A DNA stretch of 64,000 nt, taken from positions 460,440 through 524,439 of the forward strand of contig NZ_JACHXS010000001.1 in assembly GCF_014192225.1 (NCBI RefSeq), written 5' to 3'. Of the stretch, positions 17,642 through 25,684 are shown one piece after another (position 1 is the first letter of the stretch; the number at the start of each line of letters is the position of its first letter). The DNA is from Pseudoduganella umbonata (GTDB lineage Bacteria; Pseudomonadota; Gammaproteobacteria; Burkholderiales; Burkholderiaceae_D). The position numbers and the translations under genes are program-made. A model generated the notes under the pieces. That model worked only from the letters and a program-made list of their open reading frames with translations. It ran no database searches and was not told the DNA's origin.

Positions 17642-19576
17642 ATGAAGACATTCGTGATCGCCTTGCTGGCCGTGCTGGCCTGGCCCGTGTCCGGCGTTGC
17701 CGGCGCAGCACCCGCATCGGCAACGGCAGCGCAGCCCGCTGCGCAAGCCGCGGCCGACTTTCGGCCGGCCAGTCTGCGCCCCCAGTTCCTGCTGACGGGC
17801 GCCCGCTCGCGCGACAGCCAGGACCTGTCCGGCCAGTGGACCTATTCCAAGGACCTGTACCGCACCGGGCTGACCGACATCAACGGCTGGGTGGCCAAGT
17901 CGCGCATGCAGCGCTACCGCGACCTGGACGTGGCGGCCGAGGAAGCGCGCGCCACCACCGACTTCTACGAATTCGACATGGACCGCGGCCCGCAGATCGC
18001 GATCCCCGGCGCGTGGAACGCCGCCACGCCGGCGATGCGCTACTACGATGGCCTGGTCTGGTTCCAGCGCAAGTTCAAGGTGCCGGCTGCCGATGGCGGG
18101 CGCGCGTTCCTGCGCTTCGAGGCCGTCAACTACAAGGCCTACGTTTACCTGAACGGCAAGGAGATCGGCCGGCACGAAGGCGGCTTCACCCCGTTCGTGC
18201 TGGAAGTGACGGGCGTGCTGCGCGCCGGCGACAACCGGCTGACGGTGGGCGTCGATTCCACCCACGATGCGCAATCGATCCCCACTTTCATCACCGACTG
18301 GGATTTATATGGCGGCATCACCCGGCCCGTAAAGCTGATCCGCACGCCGGCCACGTTCATCGACGACGCCACGCTGGCCCTGAAAGCCGATGGACGCATC
18401 GCCGGCGAGGTGCGGCTGCAAGGGGACAAGGCGGCCGGGCAGCGCGTCACCGTTGCCATCGGCACGCTGGCCAGCGCCACCGCCACGACCGACGCGAACG
18501 GCCGCGCCGTCTTCGACATCAAGGCGCCGGCGAAGCTGCAGCGCTGGTCGCCGGACAGCCCGGCACTGTACGACGTGCGCTTCTCCGCCGCGAGCGACAC
18601 CGTGCGCGAGCGCATGGGCTTCCGCACCATCGCCGTCCAGGGCAGCCAGATCCTGTTGAACGGCAAGCCGCTGTTCCTGCGCGGGATTTCGCTGCACGAG
18701 GAGGAATTCGGCCCGAACCCGGCACGCAACATGACGGAACAGGCGTCGCGCGCGCTGCTCACCGAGATCAAGCACGGGCTGGGCGGCAACTACGTGCGCC
18801 TGTCCCACTATCCGCATTCGGAAACCACGCTGCGCCTCGCCGATGAAATGGGGCTGCTGGTGTGGAGCGAGATCCCGGTGTACTGGACGGTCGACTGGGA
18901 GAACCCGGCCGTGCTGCGCAAGGCGCTGGCGATGCAGGCGGAAACCATCTACCGCGACCGCAACCGCGCCGCCGTCGTGATGTGGAGCGTGGGGAACGAG
19001 ACACCGGTGTCGCCGGCCCGCACCGCCTTCCACGGCGCGATGGCCGACAACGTGCGCGCGCTGGACCCGACGCGCCTGGTCAGCGCCGCGCTGCTGGTCG
19101 ACCGCCACAAGGAAAACGGGGAAGATGTCACCGTCATCAAGGACCCGCTGGTCGACAAGCTCGACGTGCTGGCCGTGAACACCTACGCCGGCTGGTACGG
19201 CGGCGACACGCTCGATGCGCTGCCGTCGCTGAAGTGGCAGGTGCCGGCCGACCGGCCGCTGATCCTGTCCGAATTCGGCGCCGACGCGCTGGCCGGCTAC
19301 AGGGAAGATCCCAACGGCGGTGACGGCATGAAGAAATTCACCGAGGAGTACCAGGCCGAGTACTACCGCAAGACGCTGGCGATGGCCGACCGCATTCCCA
19401 CGCTGCGCGGCATGTCGCCGTGGATCCTGAAGGACTTCCAGTCGCCCCGGCGCGAGCACCCGGTGTTCCAGAACGGCTGGAACCGCAAGGGCCTGGTGTC
19501 CGAGACGGGCGTGCGCAAGCAGGCGTTCGGCGTGCTGGCCGACTATTACCGGGGCAAGGCGGGGGCCGCGCCGTAG
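17642..19576 (+). CDS. Secreted GH2 beta-glucuronidase-like enzyme
   Basis: 644 residues with a signal peptide (residues 1-22). It has a GH2 sugar-binding domain (YVYLNGKEIGRHEGGFTPF), Ig-like domain and TIM barrel. The acid/base is Glu453 (WSVGNETPVSP) and the nucleophile is Glu544 (LSEFGADALAG). Two features point to uronide rather than galactoside use: AVNTYAGWYGG and the N614-R615-K616 motif (NGWNRKG), which matches the NxK element that contacts the carboxylate in beta-glucuronidases. It starts 21 bp after the PL26-like lyase. Removal of glucuronic or galacturonic acid residues from pectic fragments is a reasonable inferred role. Specificity within uronides is not decided. Confidence 0.82.
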   Translation: MKTFVIALLAVLAWPVSGVAGAAPASATAAQPAAQAAADFRPASLRPQFLLTGARSRDSQDLSGQWTYSKDLYRTGLTDINGWVAKSRMQRYRDLDVAAEEARATTDFYEFDMDRGPQIAIPGAWNAATPAMRYYDGLVWFQRKFKVPAADGGRAFLRFEAVNYKAYVYLNGKEIGRHEGGFTPFVLEVTGVLRAGDNRLTVGVDSTHDAQSIPTFITDWDLYGGITRPVKLIRTPATFIDDATLALKADGRIAGEVRLQGDKAAGQRVTVAIGTLASATATTDANGRAVFDIKAPAKLQRWSPDSPALYDVRFSAASDTVRERMGFRTIAVQGSQILLNGKPLFLRGISLHEEEFGPNPARNMTEQASRALLTEIKHGLGGNYVRLSHYPHSETTLRLADEMGLLVWSEIPVYWTVDWENPAVLRKALAMQAETIYRDRNRAAVVMWSVGNETPVSPARTAFHGAMADNVRALDPTRLVSAALLVDRHKENGEDVTVIKDPLVDKLDVLAVNTYAGWYGGDTLDALPSLKWQVPADRPLILSEFGADALAGYREDPNGGDGMKKFTEEYQAEYYRKTLAMADRIPTLRGMSPWILKDFQSPRREHPVFQNGWNRKGLVSETGVRKQAFGVLADYYRGKAGAAP

Positions 19577-19672
19577 CGCGCATGCTCGCCCTGGAGGCCG
19601 CGCCCCGTTGCTGCGCGGCATTACCTTTCGGCATGCTACGATGCGCTTTTCCCATGGAATGAAGGGCAGGGT

Positions 19673-20980
19673 GTGGAGCCGCTGATACTGATCGGCCTGA
19701 TCGTGTTGAATGGTGTGTTCGCGATGTCGGAAATTGCGCTGGTCACCGCGCGCCGGGGAAAATTGATGAAGCTGGCCGCCGACGGCGATCACGCCGCGGC
19801 AGCCGCGCTGGAACTGGGCGAGGACCCGACGCGGTTCCTGTCCACCATCCAGATCGGCATCACGTCGATCGGCATCCTGAACGGTATCGTCGGCGAGGCG
19901 GTGCTGGCGAAACCCCTGGCGCTGTGGCTGGTCTCCCTGGGCATCGGCCAGGAGACGGCGGAAATCATGGCGACCGGCGGCGTCGTCATCGTCATCACCT
20001 ATGTGTCGATCGTGATCGGCGAACTGGTGCCGAAGCGGCTCGGCCAGATCGCGCCGGAAGTAGTCGCGCGGCTGGTGGCGCGGCCGATGCAGAGCCTGGC
20101 CGTGGTGACGCGGCCGTTCGTGATGCTGCTGACCGGTTCCACCCATGCGATCCTGCGCGTGATGGGCGTGCGCCAGACTTCCCAGAGCAGCGTCAACAAG
20201 GAAGAGATCCACGCCATGCTGGAAGAGGGCTCGGAAAGCGGCGCGATCGAGCAGCAGCAGCACGACATCGTGCGCAACCTGTTCCGCCTCGACGACCGCA
20301 AGCTGGGTTCGCTGATGATTCCCCGTTCCGACATCGTTTTCCTCGACATGCGCCTGCCGGTCGAGGAAAACGTCGCACGCCTGCTCGATTCCGAGCATTC
20401 CCGCTTCCCCGTGTGCGATGGCGGCCTGGCCAACGTGCTCGGCGTCGTCACCGCCAAGCAGGCGCTGGCCGTGATGGCGAAAGGGCAGATGCCCGACTTC
20501 GCGGCGATCGCCCAGCCGGCCACCTATGTGCCGGAAACGCTGACCGGCATGGGCCTGCTGGAACAGTTCCGTGCCAGCGGCATGCAGATGGTGTTCGTGA
20601 TCGACGAGTACGGCGATATCGAAGGCATCGTCACCGTGCAGGACATGCTCGAGGCGCTGACCGGAGAGTTCACGCCGCGCAACGTGGAGGAAGCGTGGGC
20701 GGTCCAGCATCCGGACGGTTCGTGGCTGCTGGCCGGCACGATCCCGGTCCACGAACTGAAGGACCGCCTGGGCCTGCGCTCCGTGCCCGAGGAGGAAAAG
20801 GGCCATTACCACACGATCAGCGGCATGATCATGCTGCTGCTGGGGCGCCTGCCGAGCGCCGGCGACACGGTCGAATGGGAAACCTGGCGCTTTGTCGTCG
20901 CCGGCATGGACGACAAGCGCATCGACAAGGTCCACGCCTCGTTCATCGGCGAGATCGAGCAGACCCCCGCCGATACCTGA
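19673..20980 (+). CDS. CNNM/CorC (HlyC) family membrane protein
   Basis: 435 residues from a GTG start preceded by an AGGG-rich stretch. The N-terminal CNNM domain (about 1-185) has roughly four membrane helices (ILIGLIVLNGVFAMSEIAL, VVIVITYVSIVIGELVPKR). Two CBS domains follow (about 205-330), with IPRSDIVFLD and MVFVIDEYGDIEGIVT, then a CorC_HlyC C-terminal domain (about 345-430). Relatives act in magnesium or cobalt efflux and ion homeostasis; the old name hemolysin is misleading. An inverted repeat that can act as a terminator begins 18 bp after the stop. The gene looks unrelated to its carbohydrate neighbours. Confidence 0.92.
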   Translation: MEPLILIGLIVLNGVFAMSEIALVTARRGKLMKLAADGDHAAAAALELGEDPTRFLSTIQIGITSIGILNGIVGEAVLAKPLALWLVSLGIGQETAEIMATGGVVIVITYVSIVIGELVPKRLGQIAPEVVARLVARPMQSLAVVTRPFVMLLTGSTHAILRVMGVRQTSQSSVNKEEIHAMLEEGSESGAIEQQQHDIVRNLFRLDDRKLGSLMIPRSDIVFLDMRLPVEENVARLLDSEHSRFPVCDGGLANVLGVVTAKQALAVMAKGQMPDFAAIAQPATYVPETLTGMGLLEQFRASGMQMVFVIDEYGDIEGIVTVQDMLEALTGEFTPRNVEEAWAVQHPDGSWLLAGTIPVHELKDRLGLRSVPEEEKGHYHTISGMIMLLLGRLPSAGDTVEWETWRFVVAGMDDKRIDKVHASFIGEIEQTPADT

Positions 20981-20998
20981 TCCGCTGTAGACCGAATT

Positions 20999-21068
20999 AA
21001 AACCGGTGACAGACACCAGCTAATTTGCAATAGATGTTGCGAAATAACTGGTGTCTGTCACCGGTTTT
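20999..21068. repeat. Inverted repeat, GTGACAGACACC subtype (perfect 21-bp arms)
   Basis: Arms at 20999-21019 and 21048-21068 are perfect reverse complements, beginning AAAACCGG and ending CCGGTTTT. The 28-base spacer holds TTTGCAATAGATGTTGCGAAA, like the spacer in the 60.9-kb array. It lies 18 bp after the CorC-like gene. The A and T tracts would make it a bidirectional intrinsic terminator. Confidence 0.9.
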
Positions 21069-21202
21069 GCTTGTTGGAACCGAAATACAACACGGGATGC
21101 GTCGACGCAGCATAATTCCTGTGGGAATTCAATTGCCAGATTGTAATAGAGTTGTCCGAGGGATATACTTCAGGTTACTGATCCTTAAAGATTCCTGACC
21201 AT

Positions 21203-21973
21203 ATGTCCACTCTGGTTGCCGGGGCCGTCGTCGCTACCGCCATGCTGTCGAACTGCTCCTGGAACCATCCGGGCCGCAATCCCTATCGCGGCACTGTCGG
21301 CGCGGCGGTTTCCCGCTATGTCGACATTCCCGAGCCCGTTCGCAGGCAGCTGATCGCGAAGATCGAAAGCGGCCGGGCCGACGATACGGCGGCCATCATG
21401 CGCGACACGATCGCCGGCAAGTACGACTACAGCCCGCAGATCACCGACATGCATTTCGGCGAGCGTACCGTTTGCGGTGCCGTCACGCGCGACCAGTGGG
21501 CCGAGACGGCGCGCGAGCCGGGCAAGGTGTATTGCGTGGACAATCATTGCCTGATCGTGCCGCAAATCTGCGGCAACATCAGCCGCGTGCAGCGCGTCGC
21601 CGGCGAGGGTGCCGGCGGCGGCCCACGCGGCGGTGGCGCAGGCGGTCCCGCCACGGTCGACTTGCCGCGCGCCGGGCAGCCGGGCTGGATACGGCCCGCG
21701 TCGCCGGACGACGTGGCGGGCGCCGATGCGATGGCGCAGATGGTGGCGGGCAGCGCCGACAACATGATCCAGCTGTCGGAACCATTCGCTTCGCCGTTCG
21801 CCAGGGCGGCCTACGGGGCGGGCCTGGGAGGCCGCAATCCCGGCGCCGGTTCCGGACTGACGCAGCCGGCGGCGCCGGTGCCGGAGCCTGCCACCTACGG
21901 CATGCTGGGCGCCGGCCTGGTGGTGGTGGTTGCCGCCATCCGCCGCCGCGCGCGCCGCAGCGCAGGCAACTGA
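21203..21973 (+). CDS. PEP-CTERM protein, MHFG type
   Basis: 256 residues. The C-terminus carries VPEPATYGM, a hydrophobic helix (LGAGLVVVVAAI) and the basic tail RRRARRSAGN, a full exosortase signal. The central part contains DMHFGERTVCGAVTRDQW and four Cys residues (VCG, VYCVD, NHCLI, QICGN). The MHFG block is, as I recall, the namesake of a known PEP-CTERM family. The N-terminal hydrophobic stretch is short (LVAGAVVATAMLS) and the start is uncertain, with no strong ribosome site before the ATG at 21203. A Gly/Arg-rich linker follows the Cys region. Unlike the first PEP-CTERM gene I find no sigma-54 site upstream. Confidence 0.85.
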   Translation: MSTLVAGAVVATAMLSNCSWNHPGRNPYRGTVGAAVSRYVDIPEPVRRQLIAKIESGRADDTAAIMRDTIAGKYDYSPQITDMHFGERTVCGAVTRDQWAETAREPGKVYCVDNHCLIVPQICGNISRVQRVAGEGAGGGPRGGGAGGPATVDLPRAGQPGWIRPASPDDVAGADAMAQMVAGSADNMIQLSEPFASPFARAAYGAGLGGRNPGAGSGLTQPAAPVPEPATYGMLGAGLVVVVAAIRRRARRSAGN

Positions 21974-22153
21974 ATCGTCCGCGGGGCCGCCCAGCGGCCC
22001 GCGATCCGTTCGCGTGACAGGCCGCCTTTGCTCACGCCCGTGATTGCTTTCTGGCTTGCGCGGCAAATGGTTGCGGTTAACATCCGATTATTGGCAGAAT
22101 GGGCGCCGACACGGCCGCCCGCGCCGGATGTTCAACCACCAGACGAGACGACA

Positions 22154-23977
22154 TTGCGCCTAACGACCCTCGCCAGCGCGCTGCTGGCCGCCAGCTTCAT
22201 CCTCCCCGCGGTCCCTGCCGCCGCCGCTGAAAAATCCGCCGCACGTTCCACCGCCCGATCCGCCGCCAGCGCGGCACCGATGCCGCCCGGCGTCTGGCGC
22301 CCCGACCAGGGCGACGGCACCTACATCAACCCGATCCTGGCCGGCGATTACTCGGACCCCGACGTGGTGCGCGTCGGCGACGATTTTTATCTCACCGCAT
22401 CGAGTTTCACCAACGTGCCCGGCCTGCCGGTGCTGCACTCGAAGGACCTGGTGAACTGGACGCTGATCGGCTACGCGCTGGCGCGCAACGTGCCCGATGC
22501 GCATCACGCGGTGCCGCGCCATGGCGGCGGCGTGTGGGCGCCGGCGATCCGCCACCACGGCGGGCGGTTCCACATCTATTATCCGGACCCCGACTTCGGC
22601 ATCTTCATGGTCAGCGCCACCGATCCAAAGGGCCCGTGGACGGCGCCGGTGCTGGTCGACGACACCAAGGGAGCGATCGATCCCGCGCCGTTCTGGGACG
22701 ATGACGGCCAGGCCTGGCTGGTCCACGGCTTCGCCGGCTCGCGCGCCGGCTTCAAGAACGTCATCACGCTGAAGAAGATGAGCGCGGACGGCACGCGCAC
22801 CGGAGGCGCCGGGAAGCGCATCATCGAAGGCGATACCTTGCCGAAGGTGGCGACATCGGAAGGTCCGATGCCGTGGTTCACCACCGAGGGCCCAAAGCTG
22901 TACAAGCGCAAGGGCTGGTATTACGTGTTCGTGCCGTCCGGCTCCGTCAAGGGCGGCTGGCAGGGCGTGTTCCGTTCCAGGCATATCGAGGGGCCGTACG
23001 AGGGGCGCAACGTGATGGACCAGGGCGATACGCCGATCAACGGTCCGCACCAGGGCGCGTGGGTCGATACGCCGGCCGGCGAGGACTGGTTCGTGCACTT
23101 CTCGGACGCCGATTCGTACGGCCGCCGCGTCTACCTGCAGCCGATGCGCTGGGGTGCCGACGGCTGGCCGGTGATCGGCGCGCAGCAGGGCAGCAAGCCG
23201 TATGGCGCCCCCGTCGCGCGGCACCGGAAACCGAAGACGGCGCCGCAGCCGGTGCCGGTGACTGTGCCGGTGACGGACGACGAATTCGACGATGGGTATC
23301 ACCTGGGCTGGCAATGGATGGCCAATCCGATGGCCGACTGGGTCGATCCGGCGGTAAAGGGCCGGCTGCGGCTGAAAGCCGCGTCGTCGCCGGCGAACCT
23401 GTGGGAGGCGGGCAATCTGCTGACGCAGAAGCTGCCGGGCATGACGTTCACCGTGACGACCGCGCTGGAACTGAAGCCGGGCGGCCAGCCGGGCGAACGG
23501 GCCGGCCTCGTCGTGTATGGCTACGACTATGCGTGGATCGGCCTGGAAAACACGGCGGCCGGCCTGCGCCTGGTGCAGGTCACGCGCCTGGATGCGGACC
23601 TGGCCGTCAACAAGGGCAAGGTGCGGCAGAGTTCCGAGACGGTGCTGGCCGCGCCCGTCGAAGCGAAGGGACCGGTGCACGTGCGCATGGCGTTCAGCCC
23701 GGTGGTGGTACCGGAACCCGCGCCGGACATGAACGCGACGCCGGCCCCGCCGCCTTACTGGCATTCGATGCTGCGCTCGACGCACGCACGGGTCACGTTC
23801 AGCTACAGCCTCGATGGCGTCGACTTCCAGCCGCTCGGCACGCCGTTCACCACGCAGCCGGGCCGCTGGGTCGGCACGCAGGTGGGGCTGTTCGCGCAGG
23901 CGCCGGGCGGCACGCCGTCGAACACGGCCACGCGTGCCGGTTACGCCGAGTTCGACTATTTCCGCTTCGGCCGCTGA
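22154..23977 (+). CDS. Secreted glycoside hydrolase family 43 enzyme
   Basis: 607 residues from a TTG at 22154, preferred because it yields a proper signal peptide (LTTLASALLAASFILPAVPA); longer in-frame starts add a non-signal N-terminus. The five-bladed propeller (about 45-350) shows the GH43 acidic residues: Asp in GDYSDPDVV, Asp in GAIDPAPFWDDDG and Glu in FTTEGPKLYK. A C-terminal beta-sandwich (about 375-605), as in GH43 beta-xylosidases, includes YGYDYAWIGLENTAAG. The family has alpha-arabinofuranosidase, beta-xylosidase and galactosidase activities; which applies here is not clear. It is consistent with side-chain removal from pectin or arabinoxylan. Confidence 0.88.
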   Translation: MRLTTLASALLAASFILPAVPAAAAEKSAARSTARSAASAAPMPPGVWRPDQGDGTYINPILAGDYSDPDVVRVGDDFYLTASSFTNVPGLPVLHSKDLVNWTLIGYALARNVPDAHHAVPRHGGGVWAPAIRHHGGRFHIYYPDPDFGIFMVSATDPKGPWTAPVLVDDTKGAIDPAPFWDDDGQAWLVHGFAGSRAGFKNVITLKKMSADGTRTGGAGKRIIEGDTLPKVATSEGPMPWFTTEGPKLYKRKGWYYVFVPSGSVKGGWQGVFRSRHIEGPYEGRNVMDQGDTPINGPHQGAWVDTPAGEDWFVHFSDADSYGRRVYLQPMRWGADGWPVIGAQQGSKPYGAPVARHRKPKTAPQPVPVTVPVTDDEFDDGYHLGWQWMANPMADWVDPAVKGRLRLKAASSPANLWEAGNLLTQKLPGMTFTVTTALELKPGGQPGERAGLVVYGYDYAWIGLENTAAGLRLVQVTRLDADLAVNKGKVRQSSETVLAAPVEAKGPVHVRMAFSPVVVPEPAPDMNATPAPPPYWHSMLRSTHARVTFSYSLDGVDFQPLGTPFTTQPGRWVGTQVGLFAQAPGGTPSNTATRAGYAEFDYFRFGR

Positions 23978-23993
23978 TGTTATCGCTGATTGC

Positions 23994-25496
23994 TTATTTC
24001 AGCAGCTTGAGCCGCGCGATGTCGTCCAGCGCCTCGCGCAGGTGGTGGCTTTCCGCCTCGGACGTGGCGATCACGTAGCCGCGCGCATAGCGGATGTCGT
24101 CGGCCGGGCCGCGTGCCGCCAGGTCGTCCAGCAGCGTGTCGGCCACCGCCAGGTCGTTCAGCAGGCCCAGCTTGTCCTGCAGCGCGGACAGCACATGGAT
24201 ATAGCGTTTCGCCGCCCGGACCGGCAGCAGGTCATGGAAGAATTCGGCGGCATAGCGCGCCTTCTTGGCCGCGATGCGCACGCGGTGGCGGGCGGGCGCG
24301 TCTTCCTCGTCCAGTGCATCGATGCGCTTGCGCAGGCGGCGCTGCGCCTTCTCGAGCAGCGGCGCCATCGCTTCGTGCGCGCGCTGGCGCAGCGGCGAAT
24401 CCTTCGGCAGGCCGTCGGCGCGCCACTGGCGCCCGTGGAACCAGCCGTTCAGTTGCAGGATCAGCTGCGTATAGCGGGGCTGGCGCAGCGCGGGCAGCAA
24501 GGCGCGGTGCAGTTCCTGTGCGCGCTGCTCGGCCGTGGCACGCAGGGCGCCCAGGTCGGCCCCCTTGATACGCGGCAGGGTGGAGCCGGCCAGCACGTCC
24601 CAGTCGCGCGCGCCGCCCAGTTCGCCGGCCAGCCATTCGAGGCTGTCGCGCACCGCTTCGGGCAGCGGCGCGATGTCGCCGAACATGTCGAGCAGCGCGC
24701 GCAGCCGGCGCAGGCCCACGCGCATCTGGTGCAGGCTTTCCACGCTGCCGGCCAGCACGCCGGGCACGTTCGCTTCCAGCTGCTGCAGGCAGTTCAGGCC
24801 CATGCACTGCAGCGCTTCCTCGAGGCGCATCTTGCGCGTCAGGCGTACCGGCTGTGCCTTCACCGGCGGCGGTGCCGTGCCATCCAGCAGCGCGTAGCCG
24901 CGCGCGGCCTTGCTGTCGTTGGCGATCTGCAGCGGGATATCGTTGTGCAGGGTCAGCGCCAGCGCGAACAGCGGTGTCGGGTCGCCCCGTTTCAGCTCCA
25001 GCTCCAGTTCGCCGATCGGCGCGTTGCGCCCGCCCACGTGGATGTCGCCGGCATCGAGCACGCACTCGATCTTCTGGCCGCCCGGCAGTACCAGGTTCCA
25101 CAGCGTGCGCCGCGTGGTGTTGTTGAACACGGGGCGCAGCGCGTTGACGATGTTCGGCGCACGCAGCAGTTCGGCGATGCGCTTCTGCTTGACCTGGCGC
25201 GCCACGGCGGCCGGATCCGGCTCCGGCCCCGCCAGCAGCGATTCCCATTCGCCGCGCTCGTGCAGGCCGGCCGAGCCGCTGTGCGCCGTCTTGACCGTCT
25301 GGATCCACTGGTCGCCGTCGGCGCGCACGCGCAGCGTCAGGCCGTTGTGCCACAGGTCCAGTTGCGGCGTGTCGAAATAGGTGTCCTTCAGCTGGTGTTC
25401 TTCCGGCGTGGCGCCGCCCAGGTCGGCCAGCAGCGCGTGTTCGCGCAGCCGGTCCAGGTCCCCTTGGGCCACTTTCAGTTTCAGTTCCGTTTCCAT
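23994..25496 (-). CDS. ygiF: CYTH-CHAD domain protein (inorganic triphosphatase-like)
   Basis: 500 residues; GGAGACAG lies upstream of the ATG. The CYTH domain (about 1-200) starts with METELKLK, giving the ExExK triphosphate-tunnel signature, followed by DTYFDTP and ELELELK. The CHAD domain (about 225-500) is helical and rich in conserved His and Arg (HQMRVGLRRLRALL, HRVRIAAKKARYAAEFF), typical for polyphosphate binding. E. coli YgiF with the same order hydrolyses inorganic tripolyphosphate. The gene stands alone, divergent from the GGDEF-EAL gene with 188 bp between them. Confidence 0.9.
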   Translation of the reverse strand: METELKLKVAQGDLDRLREHALLADLGGATPEEHQLKDTYFDTPQLDLWHNGLTLRVRADGDQWIQTVKTAHSGSAGLHERGEWESLLAGPEPDPAAVARQVKQKRIAELLRAPNIVNALRPVFNNTTRRTLWNLVLPGGQKIECVLDAGDIHVGGRNAPIGELELELKRGDPTPLFALALTLHNDIPLQIANDSKAARGYALLDGTAPPPVKAQPVRLTRKMRLEEALQCMGLNCLQQLEANVPGVLAGSVESLHQMRVGLRRLRALLDMFGDIAPLPEAVRDSLEWLAGELGGARDWDVLAGSTLPRIKGADLGALRATAEQRAQELHRALLPALRQPRYTQLILQLNGWFHGRQWRADGLPKDSPLRQRAHEAMAPLLEKAQRRLRKRIDALDEEDAPARHRVRIAAKKARYAAEFFHDLLPVRAAKRYIHVLSALQDKLGLLNDLAVADTLLDDLAARGPADDIRYARGYVIATSEAESHHLREALDDIARLKLLK

Positions 25497-25684
25497 GCTG
25501 TCTCCGCGGGAAAATGCCGGCGCGCGTCGCGCTGCCGGCAGGGTTCATAGGACATAGACACCGGGGTGACCACCGGTATCTGTTGATTTGTACTATACAA
25601 TTTATACCATTTTTGCGGCGTACGGCTGGGCCGGGCGCGCACGGTCATGGTCCTGTCACAGTTGGCATTTACCATGAGCAACCT

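Noticed and set aside
25540..25600. Degenerate copy of the ACCGGTG repeat (GACACCGGGGTGACCACCGGTATC)
   Set aside because: Only scattered matches, no arms that pair, and it lies between divergent gene starts unlike the real copies.
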